Positions 16,391 to 25,685 of a DNA stretch of 64,000 nucleotides are shown in pieces (the first letter of the stretch is position 1; every line of letters begins with the position of its first letter). The stretch comes from CBDHDN01 sp965261585 (lineage in GTDB: Bacteria; Pseudomonadota; Alphaproteobacteria; UBA6615). The stretch is from positions 10,055 through 74,054 of the forward strand of contig CBDHDN010000078.1 of NCBI GenBank assembly GCA_965261585.1, written 5' to 3'. The position numbers were made by a program, and so were the translations under genes. The notes under the pieces were generated by a model. That model saw only the letters and a list, made by a program, of their open reading frames with translations, did not search any database and was not told the DNA's origin.

Positions 16391-19030
16391 ATGATTCAGC
16401 AACTCCTTTTTGACAAGATCGACCAACGGGTAGCACTAGACAAAGAGGACGGCGACTACGCCTATTTTCATGCGCTGTCCCTAAAGCTGGAGTTCCTCAC
16501 GAAGATTGTTACTTCCGGTGTGGTCGCGTGTGTTGGTGAAGACGTCGATCGGTACCGATATTCTCTTGAGCACAAGCTTGTTCGAGCAGATTCGCTCGGC
16601 GAGTTGATAGAGGCACTCAATTCGGCGCTGATTGGCCCACCAGCTCAATTTCTTGACTCTGACGCGCATATCGTCTCAAGGGATCTGACAGTACGAGTCG
16701 ATCCGGGTGATTGGCGACACTCAGCTGTAACCGACTTACATCAAGCGGCAGCGGCGGTCGGCGCGGAGGCGATGCTGGGTGAGAAAGTGGCTCTAAGGCA
16801 GTTTTTCGAAATCGCCGTGCAGCTGCGGAACAGAAGCCGTGGTCATGGAGCGCCCACGAGTGAACAATGCAGTAAGTCTTGTACGTACTTGTCTAGTGCC
16901 CTAACCATCTTGGAACAGAACCTCAAATTTTTTCGCCTTCCATGGGTTTACTTGCACCGAAATTTGTCAAGCAAGTACCGTGTGTCATCACTTCTGAACA
17001 ACTCTTCATCATTCGACTACCTCAAGAGGAGCCGTGACGTACGGCTGCCAGATGGCGTTTTTTTCAGCCTGAACGACCAGGAAGATACAGCACGTCCCGT
17101 GCATGTCCCTCTGATCTTCAGCGACGCTGACGTACTCGATGTTGCCCTTCCCAATGGTAACCATAAGGCAAGCACCTTCGAAACTATCTCGTACGTGACG
17201 AACGAAGTCCAACGACGAGACGGATCGGCATGGTCAAGTCCACCTGCTCGCCTCCCCAAGAGCGAGACCGAAGGCGAGGCAGTGCTTGAGATTCAGGGCA
17301 ATTTATTCACGAATGCACCCAAGAAACCCTTTGGCTACGTTCAACGGATTGATCTAGAAAACCGTCTACGCGAGGAGCTTCTCAAATCAGATCAGCACCC
17401 AATAATTTCACTTACAGGTCCCGGAGGCATCGGTAAGACTACCATTGCAATCGCAGCAATACAGCGAATCTCTGACCGAGAGCCTGTACCCTATCAGGTA
17501 ATCCTATGGATCAGCGCCCGAGACATTGATCTACTTGATTCGGGTCCCAAACCAGTATCACAAAAGGTGTTTACGCAGCGAGATATTGCGCATGCCGCGA
17601 TTGATTTGGTGGAACCATCTGAAAAGTCGTCAAACGATTTTGAGCCGGACATATATTTTCAAAAGTGTCTCGCACACGGCGCAGCAGGAACCACTTTGTT
17701 CGTTCTCGACAATTTCGAGACTGTGGAGAACCCAGCGGATGTTTTCAGCTGGATTGACTCTCACATCAGGCTTCCGAACAAGATCCTAATCACAACTCGA
17801 TTTCGGGATTTTGTGGGCGACTACCCAATTGATATTCGCGGAATGTCCGATGACGAAGCAGACAAGCTAATCGATCAACATGCCTCTCGCCTCAATATAG
17901 AGAAATTGTTGAGCATCTCGTACCAAGAGGAACTAATTCGAGAATCTGATCGACATCGATACGTCATAAAGATTCTCCTCTGTCAGGTTTCTAAAGATGG
18001 AAACGCCGGAAAACCAAAACGATTTGTCGCAACTTCTGATCGTCTACTTGACGCTCTTTTCAAGAGGACCTTTTCTTCTCTAAGTCCCGCTGGTCAACGC
18101 GTTTTTCTTCTGCTTTGCAGTTGGAGAGTTGTCGTTCCAGAAGTGGCTGTCGAAGCTGTGTCGCTTCGGCCTAGCACCGAACGGTTTGACGTGGCAGCGG
18201 CCTTGGACGAATTGCGTCTATTTTCTCTTGTCGACCAGATCGTCTCCGAAGAGGAGCGGTCCACGTTTGTGGGTGTGCCATTGGTGGCGGCGATGTACGG
18301 TCGGCGGGAGTTGGAGGTGAGTCCGTTCAAGGTTGCAGTCGAAGAAGACCGAAAGCTCTTGATGGAGTTCGGCGCCGGAAAACGAAGTGACACTCAGCGG
18401 GGAGTTCTACCACGAATTGATAACCTCATTCGGGCTGTCGCGAAACGAGCGAGCAGCAGCCCGACGGACCTTGAAGAGGCCCTTCCAGTACTGGAATACC
18501 TGGCAACTAGGTTTCCGATGGCGTATCCCACACTCGCCAAGTTAGTGAGGGAAGTAGACGACTCCGATCAATCGATCGATCGGGCGAAGGGGTACATGGA
18601 GAACTTTTTGCAGACTGCGGCAATCCCGGCTCGACTGGATGCGTGGCAGGAACTCGCGTACCTCCGTCGATTGAGCAAGGACCCGATGGGAGAGGTTCAC
18701 GCGCTCTGCGAGGCGGCGCTGCTTTCCGCGTCGGATCGGGAGAAGCTCAGCTCGTTCGCGAATCAACTGAATAATCGCATTCGAGACCTGAAAGAGCAAA
18801 GTGTCGGAGATGGTTGGCACGAAGGTGTGCGCGAGCTCCTAGCTAAAGTCATCGAAGTAATGCAGAAACAAATCAAGGGTCTGTCGGCTACCGATTGTTC
18901 TCGACTCGCCTGGCTTCTCCTCAACATTGGCAATTCGGAACGGGCGCTCGACGTGGCCAAAACCGGAATTCAACGAGAGTCGAGCAATGAATACTGCCAA
19001 AGGCTGATTTTAAAGCTGGAATCCCACTGA
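16391..19030 (+). CDS. STAND/NB-ARC NTPase with HEPN-like motif, putative defence protein
   Basis: An 879-residue protein. Residues 1-300 form an unassigned N-terminal region; near residues 146-152 it contains RNRSRGHG, fitting the R-X4-6-H pattern of HEPN ribonuclease domains within a helical stretch (VALRQFFEIAVQLRNR). Residues 343-350 are the Walker A GPGGIGKT, 436-440 the Walker B LFVLD, and ILITTRFRD follows as the sensor-like TTR motif, together an NB-ARC/NACHT-type switch ATPase. The C-terminal third is helical and repeat-like (TPR-like LLLNIGNSERALDVAK). The gene is AT-richer than its neighbours, stands alone and is bounded by transposase remnants, all typical of horizontally acquired anti-phage STAND genes. 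HEPN and defence roles are inference. Confidence 0.7.
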   Translation: MIQQLLFDKIDQRVALDKEDGDYAYFHALSLKLEFLTKIVTSGVVACVGEDVDRYRYSLEHKLVRADSLGELIEALNSALIGPPAQFLDSDAHIVSRDLTVRVDPGDWRHSAVTDLHQAAAAVGAEAMLGEKVALRQFFEIAVQLRNRSRGHGAPTSEQCSKSCTYLSSALTILEQNLKFFRLPWVYLHRNLSSKYRVSSLLNNSSSFDYLKRSRDVRLPDGVFFSLNDQEDTARPVHVPLIFSDADVLDVALPNGNHKASTFETISYVTNEVQRRDGSAWSSPPARLPKSETEGEAVLEIQGNLFTNAPKKPFGYVQRIDLENRLREELLKSDQHPIISLTGPGGIGKTTIAIAAIQRISDREPVPYQVILWISARDIDLLDSGPKPVSQKVFTQRDIAHAAIDLVEPSEKSSNDFEPDIYFQKCLAHGAAGTTLFVLDNFETVENPADVFSWIDSHIRLPNKILITTRFRDFVGDYPIDIRGMSDDEADKLIDQHASRLNIEKLLSISYQEELIRESDRHRYVIKILLCQVSKDGNAGKPKRFVATSDRLLDALFKRTFSSLSPAGQRVFLLLCSWRVVVPEVAVEAVSLRPSTERFDVAAALDELRLFSLVDQIVSEEERSTFVGVPLVAAMYGRRELEVSPFKVAVEEDRKLLMEFGAGKRSDTQRGVLPRIDNLIRAVAKRASSSPTDLEEALPVLEYLATRFPMAYPTLAKLVREVDDSDQSIDRAKGYMENFLQTAAIPARLDAWQELAYLRRLSKDPMGEVHALCEAALLSASDREKLSSFANQLNNRIRDLKEQSVGDGWHEGVRELLAKVIEVMQKQIKGLSATDCSRLAWLLLNIGNSERALDVAKTGIQRESSNEYCQRLILKLESH

Positions 19031-19095
19031 CGCAAAGAATCACCAAACAACGGGTTACGGTGTATCCGGCGTACCAGACGGCGGGAACCTCACCA

Positions 19096-19248
19096 TCAAA
19101 ACCGGCCATTGACCTTCCCCCCGTTTTGTGCCCATTTATGAGTTCGCTCTGTTCGTGGTTTGGTCCATTCGGACCGGGTTGCGAACTCGTATGGGGTGAG
19201 CCCCTCGAGGCTCGTTTGAGGACGGTTCAGATTATAGTCGATGTCTGA
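19096..19248 (-). pseudogene. IS3-type transposase OrfB C-terminal fragment
   Basis: The minus-strand frame ends with DIDYNLNRPQTSLEGLTPYE and then FATRSEWTKPRTERTH before a stop, the C-terminal tail of IS3-family integrase-core transposases (Y...RPHSSLGGLTPxEF). No catalytic part precedes it. It is a remnant. Confidence 0.7.
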
Positions 19249-19505
19249 CGTCAGCGCCTTTGGGACAAATTGAGGTAATTGCATAACGGGGGATTTCTGG
19301 CTCATCGTAGTGACCAAAGGGAACGAAGATGAGACAGAAATCAATGAGCAAGAACGACCCGGCGGAGAAAACGGTTCGGGATATTCGGCGCAAGACACGC
19401 AAGCAGTATACGGCTGAGGAGAAGATCCGGATCGTGGTGTCGGGCCTGCGCGGCGAGGAGAGCATCGCCGCCTTGTGCCGCCGCGAGGGCATCGCCGAGG
19501 GTCTG

Positions 19506-21424
19506 GTGCGCCAGGCGAACTGACAGAAGGTAGGGGGTGCAAGTCCCCCGGAACGAAGGAGTAACCGAACCACGTTTCTCCGCGAGCCGTGCGTTGGCTC
19601 CCGTGAGGGGGCAGGCGAAGCGTCGGTAGCGGCATGGATGGGCAGGGCTATTGAGCACCGTAAAAGCGATGGTCCGGGGTGCCGAGGCTTTCAGATCGGT
19701 CGAAGGCAATATTGCAGGCGTCGTTTTGGTGAGATGTCGGCGAGCCCCGCGGTGTCAGAGAACCCATGCACGTTCGCACGCCTTCTGTTGGGACCCTGGG
19801 AGGTCTTCAAACTGCCCCGGTTGTCGTAAAGGGGCCGCGTAGGGAATGGAGAAAACCGAAGCCTATGATGAACGGTTTGAAGAAGTCGGATGAGGCCGTA
19901 CGACCTGTGAGGGCGGCGAACAAGGGAGCGCGAGCTTCTGCGGAGTCGCCGGAGGAAAGGGCCTCAACCAAGGGGAATCCGGATTGCCAAAGCACGCGCC
20001 GAACCCAGTGTCGGGTGAGCGTGCCACAGGCGGCGGCCCGGATACGGAAAGCTGCAGAGAGAAACCCGAAGGAACGTCTCACTGCGCTCTTCCACCACAT
20101 TACGCCGGACGCGCTCGGTGCGGCCTACTTCGCATTGAAGAAGGACGCAGCAGCCGGTGTCGACGGCGTTACGTGGGACATGTACGGCGAGGGTCTGGAT
20201 GAGCGCCTGCTCGACCTGCACCGGCGCCTGCACAGAGGGGGAGCGTACCGGGCGCCACCGGTTCGGCGGGTAGAGGTACCCAAGCCGGACGGGGGGACAC
20301 GACCGCTCGGGATCGCGGCGCTGGAGGACAAGGTCGTCCAGAAGGCGGTTGTGGATGTGATCCTGACACCGATCTACGAGGTGGTGTTTCTTGGCTTCAG
20401 CTACGGGTTCCGACCGGGGCGGGGGGCGCACGATGCGCTCGATGCCCTGGCCTTCGGGATAGAACGGCGCAAGGTCAGCTGGATAGTCGATGCAGACCTC
20501 CGGGCGTACTTCGACACGATCCCGCGGGATTGGTTGATCACGTTCCTAGAGCACCGCATCGGAGACAGGCGGGTCATCCGTCTGATCCGGAAATGGCTGA
20601 ACGCCGGCGTCATAGAGAGTGGGTCATGGGCAGATACGGGTATGGGCACGCCGCAGGGGGCAATAGTCTCCCCCGTCTTGGCGAACGTGTTCCTGCATTA
20701 CGTGCTCGACGTGTGGTTCCACAAGAAATGGCGCCCGAACGTCCCGGATGGCGAAGCGATCATCGTCCGTTACGCTGACGATATCGTTGTCGGGTTCCAA
20801 CACAAGCGGGATGCGGAGCGGTACCTCCGCGACGTTCGGGAGAGGCTGGCCCGGTTCGGTCTCAGCCTCCACCAGGACAAGACCCGCCTCGTGGAGTTTG
20901 GCCGGTTCGCGGATTTGAACCGGCGCCAGCGCGGGGTGGGCAAGCCGGAGACTTTCGACTTTCTGGGCCTCACGCACTATTGCACGACGACCCTGAGAGG
21001 ACGCTTTCGGCTTGGTCGCAAACCGGTTGCCAAACGGGTCAACAGGACCCTGGCGCGCATCGACGAGGTGCTTCGCAAGCGCTGGCACCACGACATCTGG
21101 GAAGTTGGTAGGTGGCTGGGGCGAGTCTGCAATGGCTGGCTCAACTACTTTGCCGTCCCAGGGTCAGGCCGGTTCATCCGTGCGTTCCTCCGCAGGCTGC
21201 AACGCCGGTGGATGCGGGCGCTACGCCGCCGGTCCCAGCGAGCCCGATTTAGTTGGAAGCGATTGGAGCGCATGACCGAAATCCTGTGGCCACGCGCCTC
21301 CATCCGCCACCCATGGCCGGACCAGCGGTTCGCCGTCAAGCACCCGAGGTAGGAGCCGGATGGTTCAACGACCACGTCCGGATCTGCGCGGGGGGTGCGC
21401 AGCAATGCGCATTCCTACCGTAAC
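19506..21424 (+). mobile_element. Group II intron copy B (1919 bp)
   Basis: It has the same borders as copy A (TCTG|GTGCG ... TAAC|TAT) and looks identical to copy C at every diagnostic base checked. It is sense-oriented in the IS3 OrfA, so it could splice from that transcript. Confidence 0.92.
19865..21352 (+). CDS. ltrA: Group II intron reverse transcriptase/maturase (copy B)
   Basis: The frame is intact, with YADD and maturase domain. It carries Val at the site where copy A has Ile (DAAAGVDGVTW) and otherwise the same protein. The start is set at the ATGATG equivalent to copy A. Confidence 0.93.
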   Translation: MMNGLKKSDEAVRPVRAANKGARASAESPEERASTKGNPDCQSTRRTQCRVSVPQAAARIRKAAERNPKERLTALFHHITPDALGAAYFALKKDAAAGVDGVTWDMYGEGLDERLLDLHRRLHRGGAYRAPPVRRVEVPKPDGGTRPLGIAALEDKVVQKAVVDVILTPIYEVVFLGFSYGFRPGRGAHDALDALAFGIERRKVSWIVDADLRAYFDTIPRDWLITFLEHRIGDRRVIRLIRKWLNAGVIESGSWADTGMGTPQGAIVSPVLANVFLHYVLDVWFHKKWRPNVPDGEAIIVRYADDIVVGFQHKRDAERYLRDVRERLARFGLSLHQDKTRLVEFGRFADLNRRQRGVGKPETFDFLGLTHYCTTTLRGRFRLGRKPVAKRVNRTLARIDEVLRKRWHHDIWEVGRWLGRVCNGWLNYFAVPGSGRFIRAFLRRLQRRWMRALRRRSQRARFSWKRLERMTEILWPRASIRHPWPDQRFAVKHPR

Positions 21425-21618
21425 TATTACAGCTGATCGAAAGAGTTTTTGGAAGCGGGCAAGAAGCGGCTCGCCGGCGACACCGGGCGCCAAGCGACCT
21501 CGGGCGAGGTTAAAGGCCTGCGCCAGGAGATGCGCGACTTGAAGGAGTTGGTCGCCGAACTTTCGCTGGAGAACCGTCTTTTCAACAAAAGCATGATCGG
21601 GCATGGGGGAGACGCGGA

Positions 21619-21682
21619 ATGAGGTATCCCGCATCCGAGAAGCTGGAGATCATCCGCCTGGTCGAGCAGTTGAGAACGGCGA
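21619..21682 (+). pseudogene. IS3 OrfB start, truncated by IS21 remnant
   Basis: ATG 21619 overlaps the OrfA stop and encodes MRYPASEKLEIIRLVEQ, the usual OrfB start. After about 20 codons it runs into the IS21 terminal sequence beginning at 21683, so no integrase domain remains. Confidence 0.75.
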
Positions 21683-21810
21683 TGACAAATTAGTCCACGG
21701 AAGCGGCGGGATTTCCCAGCCGCGGGCGGAGTAAAACTCTGCCACCTGTAGCCTTCGATCTTTTTTGAGATGGAAGGCGGGAGGATGTACACCGTGGACC
21801 TATATCTGTA
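21683..21810 (+). mobile_element. IS21 end remnant with first istA codons
   Basis: TGACAAATTAGTCCACGGAAG and the sequence to the first istA codons (MEGGRMYTVDLYL) match the terminal part of the IS21 at 13606-16157 with a few changes. The similarity stops at about 21810. It may be a recombination scar or the end of a deleted copy. Confidence 0.8.
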
Positions 21811-21841
21811 TCGCACCCGGTTCCTTGGACACAAGTTTGTC

Positions 21842-22330
21842 TCATGCGGCGGGCCTGAGTGACATCGCGGTGTGCCACGCCTGACGAGCTTGAGCGGGGC
21901 TCAGGTAGCCGTTCTTCTCCACGATCGACTGGGCATTGTACTGTTCGACGAACCCGCGGACGGCGTTCCGCAGCTCCGCGATGTTGCGGTAGATGCGACC
22001 ATGGATGATCTGTTCCTTCAGCGTGCGATTGAACCGCTCGGCGACGCCGTTGGTCTGGGGCTCGGCGACGAAGGCGTAGGACGGCTGGATGCCCCAGAAC
22101 TTGATCTGGTTGGTGAAGTGGTCCGACAGATACTGGGAGCCGTGATCCATCCGCAAGGCCAGCCCCCGAGCCGCGCCGGCCGCGGTCGAGCCATACAGCC
22201 CGGCAAGCCCCATGGAGATCGGCTGCAGGGCGGCGAAGCGGTCGCCGCGCTTGCAGACATGCCCGCCGACACACTCGGCGTTCCAATGCTCGGGGAGGAC
22301 GACCGAGGAGAAGCAGAATTTCCTTCGATA
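21842..22330 (-). pseudogene. IS3-type transposase OrfB fragment (integrase core)
   Basis: The minus-strand frame contains CKRGDRFAALQPISMGL, LRMDHGSQYLSDHF (second catalytic Asp region), NGVAERFNRTLKEQI (catalytic Glu region) and RGFVEQYNAQSIVEKNGYLS, the C-terminal two thirds of an rve integrase core, ending in a stop at 21842. The upstream part with the first Asp is missing. Bases 22331-22475 are AT-richer with no recognisable gene. Confidence 0.8.
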
Positions 22331-22475
22331 TTACAATACGATATGGGTTTTGATCCAAACGGCATATGCTCATCGGCGGAAAGACACAGTCAAGTATCCC
22401 CAACCTTGACATTGATGGACAAACGGCGCCAATCATGCGCTAACCTAATACATTCATTGGCGTTTTCCCTCTAAG

Positions 22476-23311
22476 GTACGGCCTATAACGGCCATTTCGG
22501 CTGCACCTGCTATCACCCGCTTTTCGTGTTCAATCAGTTCGGCGATCTGGAGCGGTGCGGCCTTCGTCCCGGCAACGTGCACAGCGCCCACGAGTGGCGC
22601 GATGTGTTGGAACCGGTGGTCGCTCGTTACCGCAACAGGACACTCCGGCGCTACTTCCGTGGCGACGCCGCCTTTGCCTCACCCGAAGTCTACGAGTTTC
22701 TCGAAGCCGAGGACTTCAGCTACGCCATCCGGCTCCCCGCAAACAAGGTGCTGCAAGGCAGCATCGCCCATCTGCTGAAACGCCCCGTCGGCAGGCCGCC
22801 CAATGATGTTCGCCGGTATCATGCCGGCTTCAGCTATCAGGCCGCGACCTGGGACAAACCCCGCCGCGTCGTCGCCAAGGTCGAGTGGCATCCTGGTGAG
22901 TTGTACCCGCGCGTCGGGTTAATTGTAACCAACCTGAGCCGACCCACCGAGCGGGTCGTCGCATTCTACAATCAGCGCGGCACGGCCGAGCAATGGATCA
23001 AGGAAGGCAAGAACGCGATCAAGTGGACACGCCTGTCGTGCCGCAAGTTCCGTCACAACGCCGTCCGGCTCCAACTCCACGCGCTCGCCTATAATCTCGG
23101 CAACTTCATGCGGACACTCGTGTTGCCCGTTGCAGTGGAGCAGTGGTCACTGACCACGCTGCGCGAAAAGCTCGTCAAGATCGGCGCGAAGATCGTCCGC
23201 CACGGTCGCTGCATCGTCTTCCAGATGGCCGAGGTCGCTATCCCTCGTGACCTGTTCGCCGACATCCTCCGCCGAATCGATCGGCTCAGAACGACGCCCC
23301 TCCCAACATGA
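22476..23311 (+). pseudogene. IS1380 family transposase, N-terminally truncated
   Basis: The frame opens GTAYNGHFGCTCYHPLFVF, a hallmark of IS1380 transposases, and continues through the DDE core (YFRGDAAFASPEVYEFLE) and FYNQRGTAEQWIKEGKNAIK, where the catalytic Glu lies, to a normal C-terminus. About the first third is absent. The intact ATG at 22526 is internal. Right-end sequence probably follows to about 23386. Confidence 0.85.
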
Positions 23312-23386
23312 CGACAGGATCGTCCCTCATGCGTGAAGACGACAGGACCGGTGTGTCCGAGACACGGCCCGACCGGCAATATCGAA

Positions 23387-24192
23387 GGTGCTGTCAACTT
23401 AACGAAGGCAGGTCGCAGTTGAACGTCTGAACTGAGCGGCTCAAGCAGCAGCGGTCACGGTCCGCCACGTGTTCATCGCGTCACCGCGGAATTGGCGCAT
23501 TGTCTTGCGAGTGATCAGATGACGTTGGACATTGAAGGTGTTGTAGATGGCGGCGTGGGTGGAGAGAAACCTTTGCGCCGATCCTGATGACTTGAAGCCC
23601 TGCATCCTGCGTTCTCGTTGTCGAACCGGCAGGTGCGAATTCTCCGCCCGATTGTTGCTCCGTCCGCCGGTAACGTGTTTCCCCGTCATGTTGAGATCAC
23701 GCAATGCTGCCCCGTAAGATGGCAGTTTATCGGTCACCACCTTATTCGGCGCATACCCCTGCTTCTTGAGCAGTTTGCGCATCAGCTTGAGTGCTGCTTT
23801 CTTGTTCCTCCGGGACTGAACCAAGATATCCAGCACCTCACCCTCGCTGTCCACCGCCCGCCATAGATACATCCGTTTTCCGTTGATGGAGGAAAACACC
23901 TCATCAAGATGCCACCGGTCGTCTGGTCGAGGGCGTGATTGTCTCAGTTTTCGGGCATAGACCTGCCCAAACTTTAAAGACCAGCGCCGTATCGTCTCGT
24001 AAGAAACATCGACACCACGTTCAGCGAGCAGATCCTCCACATCGCGGTAACTGAGCGGAAACCGGAAACACAGCCAGACGGCGCGCTGGATTATCTCTGC
24101 AGGAAACCGATGTCGGCGGTAGCTGATCTTGTTCATAACAGGAAGCTACTCGCCACCCGCAGCTGACACCAGCCAGTTACCGTGACAGCACC
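23387..24192 (-). mobile_element. IS6 family insertion sequence
   Basis: An 806-bp element with perfect terminal GGTGCTGTCA / TGACAGCACC and one transposase gene. The flanks (caatatcgaa and tctgggggcg) do not match, so the 8-bp duplication expected of a simple insertion is missing. This suggests an IS6-type adjacent deletion or cointegrate event here. Confidence 0.88.
23441..24136 (-). CDS. IS6 family transposase
   Basis: A 231-residue DDE transposase: N-terminal HTH (LSYRDVEDLLAERGVDVSYE), then WHLDEVFSSINGKRMYLWRA with the first Asp, KVVTDKLPSYGAAL with the second, and SNNRAENSHLPVRQRERRM with the Glu. Length and motifs are complete, so it is probably functional. It transposes by replicative cointegrate formation in this family. 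Confidence 0.93.
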   Translation of the reverse strand: MNKISYRRHRFPAEIIQRAVWLCFRFPLSYRDVEDLLAERGVDVSYETIRRWSLKFGQVYARKLRQSRPRPDDRWHLDEVFSSINGKRMYLWRAVDSEGEVLDILVQSRRNKKAALKLMRKLLKKQGYAPNKVVTDKLPSYGAALRDLNMTGKHVTGGRSNNRAENSHLPVRQRERRMQGFKSSGSAQRFLSTHAAIYNTFNVQRHLITRKTMRQFRGDAMNTWRTVTAAA

Positions 24193-24586
24193 TCTGGGGG
24201 CGCTATTGCCGCACCAGGCCGAGCTCGTTGGTCGCGTGGCCGAAGGTCTCATAGGGGCTTGGCAGACAGAACTTGGAGACGTCCGGACCGGCACTGCGGC
24301 CGCCGCACCGCAACTCGTAGACCTTGCCGTCACTCTTCACCGCTTGGGTTCCTGAGACGCAGGAAATCGGTACGGTCTTGTTCGAGCGGTTGATTGAAAT
24401 CGACGCGTGGGAGGCGCGCAAGACGATGGACGAGATCGACAACAGGTTCTTGGACGAAGCACCGCCGCGGCGGCGGAGGCTTGCGCGGCGAAGCCGTGCC
24501 CGAAACCGAGGTGTGCGTCGGCACGGGGACCCAAAGACATCTTAGTCTCGATCGCCACGATGCTCGCTCACGCCAGGCGGGTGGGG
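24193..24586. other. Uncharacterised stretch between IS6 and the SDR gene
   Basis: A minus-strand frame at 24203-24442 encodes 79 residues with four cysteines (TVPISCVSGTQAVKSDGKVY and KFCLPSPYETFGHATNELG) and ends beside the IS6 element. It could be the remnant of a secreted Cys-containing protein cut by IS6-mediated deletion. I recognise no family, and nothing convincing fills 24443-24586. Confidence 0.3.
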
Positions 24587-25348
24587 CTAGTACGTCGCCC
24601 GGCCGCCGGATACGTCGAAGACGGCGCCGGTCGAGAACGAGCAGTCCTCGGTGCACAGCCAGACCACAAGGCGGGCCACATCCTCGGCCTCGCCGAGCCG
24701 TCCCATGGGGATGCCGTCGTTGGTGTCCAGCACGTGCTGGAGGTGCGACTCGCTCAACTGGTCGAGGAACTGGGTGCGAACCGCCGACGGAGTCACGCAG
24801 TTGACCAGCACGCCGTCGCCCACGACCTCCTTGGCGAGCGACTTGGTGAAGCCCATGACGCCGGCCTTGGCGGCGGCGTAGGCGGGGCAGCCGGCCGGGC
24901 CTTCCTTACCGGCGATCGAGGAGAGGTTGACGATGCGACCGTAGCCGCGCTCCATCATCCCCGGCACCACCGTCTTGGAGCACAGGAAGGCGCTGGTAAG
25001 GTTGGCGGCGACGACGTAGTTCCAGTCCTCGAGCGCGTACTCCCAGGTCCGGACCGTGGGGCCCGAGAGACCGGCGTTGTTGACCAGAATGTCGATACCG
25101 CCGAAACGCTCGACGGTGGTGGCGCACGCCGTCTCGATCGCGTCGGGGTCGGTGACGTCCGCGGTGGCGGTGTCCAACGGACCGCCGTCGCCAAGCTGGG
25201 CGGCGGCGGTCTCGAGCGCCGCGGCGTTGATGTCCCACAGCATGACGCTCGCGCCCGCGGCCAATTGGCGCTCGGCGATGGCCCGGCCTATGTCTCCGGC
25301 GCCGCCAGTGACCACGGCGATGCGTCCTTTGAGGTCGTAAGCGTTCAT
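24587..25348 (-). CDS. SDR family NAD(P)-dependent oxidoreductase
   Basis: A 253-residue classical short-chain dehydrogenase. TGGAGDIGRAIAE is the dinucleotide-binding TGxxxGxG variant, NNAG appears at LVNNAGLSG, and the catalytic set is in NLSSIAGKEGPAGCPAYAAAK (Ser, Tyr, Lys). DIN after the second strand (LWDINAAALE) favours NAD(H). ATG 25348 has GAGGAGGC about 8 bases upstream. FabG/3-oxoacyl-ACP-reductase-like annotation is likely, but the substrate is unknown. It is intact and not obviously part of the defence genes upstream. Confidence 0.9.
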   Translation of the reverse strand: MNAYDLKGRIAVVTGGAGDIGRAIAERQLAAGASVMLWDINAAALETAAAQLGDGGPLDTATADVTDPDAIETACATTVERFGGIDILVNNAGLSGPTVRTWEYALEDWNYVVAANLTSAFLCSKTVVPGMMERGYGRIVNLSSIAGKEGPAGCPAYAAAKAGVMGFTKSLAKEVVGDGVLVNCVTPSAVRTQFLDQLSESHLQHVLDTNDGIPMGRLGEAEDVARLVVWLCTEDCSFSTGAVFDVSGGRATY

Positions 25349-25487
25349 CGGCGGCGCCTCCTCAAGCAGGGCCTTGAGCCCACGCCCGAAGCTTATATCA
25401 ACGCTCGGCCAAGTCAACAAATCGCCGGCCGGCCGAATTTTGCAAGGCCTGTTCGAGGATGCTGCAATCATTGATGTTTTCGAAGGG

Positions 25488-25685
25488 TCAGGCCGTGCCG
25501 AGCGGGGCCCATTTCAGGAATGAGGGGATCTCCGAGGAACCACCGGAATTCAATGACCTGGCCCCCGCAGGCAACGGACGGCGAAAACGGGCACGCAGAT
25601 AGACCTGCGCGCCGATCTCCATCTCCTGAAGGAGTCGTTCTGCTTCCCAGTGTACCTTGATGAACCGATCGGATCGCCGTGCCAT
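25488..25685 (-). CDS. Small hypothetical protein downstream of Xre regulator
   Basis: A 65-residue basic protein (MARRSDRFIKVHWEAERLLQ). ATG 25685 follows the Xre stop with no gap (TAG ATG), so the genes are translationally linked. I recognise no domain. The arrangement, a small protein in operon with an Xre regulator, would fit a toxin-antitoxin or regulator pair; this is inference only. Confidence 0.55.
   Translation of the reverse strand: MARRSDRFIKVHWEAERLLQEMEIGAQVYLRARFRRPLPAGARSLNSGGSSEIPSFLKWAPLGTA

Larger units (their letters stand above)
19329..21622 (+). pseudogene. IS3 family OrfA, interrupted by group II intron copy B and carrying a stop
   Basis: Exon 19329-19505 encodes RRKTRKQYTAEEKIRIVVSG with the HTH REGIAEGL, then the intron. 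Exon 21425-21622 resumes in the same frame with YYS*SKEFLEAGKKRLAGD and a leucine-rich tail ending GHGGDAE. Related OrfA proteins read YYSWSKEFL, so TGG has become TGA. Even after correct splicing the protein would stop early. The intron lies in the sense direction. OrfB begins by ATGA overlap at 21619. Confidence 0.85.
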
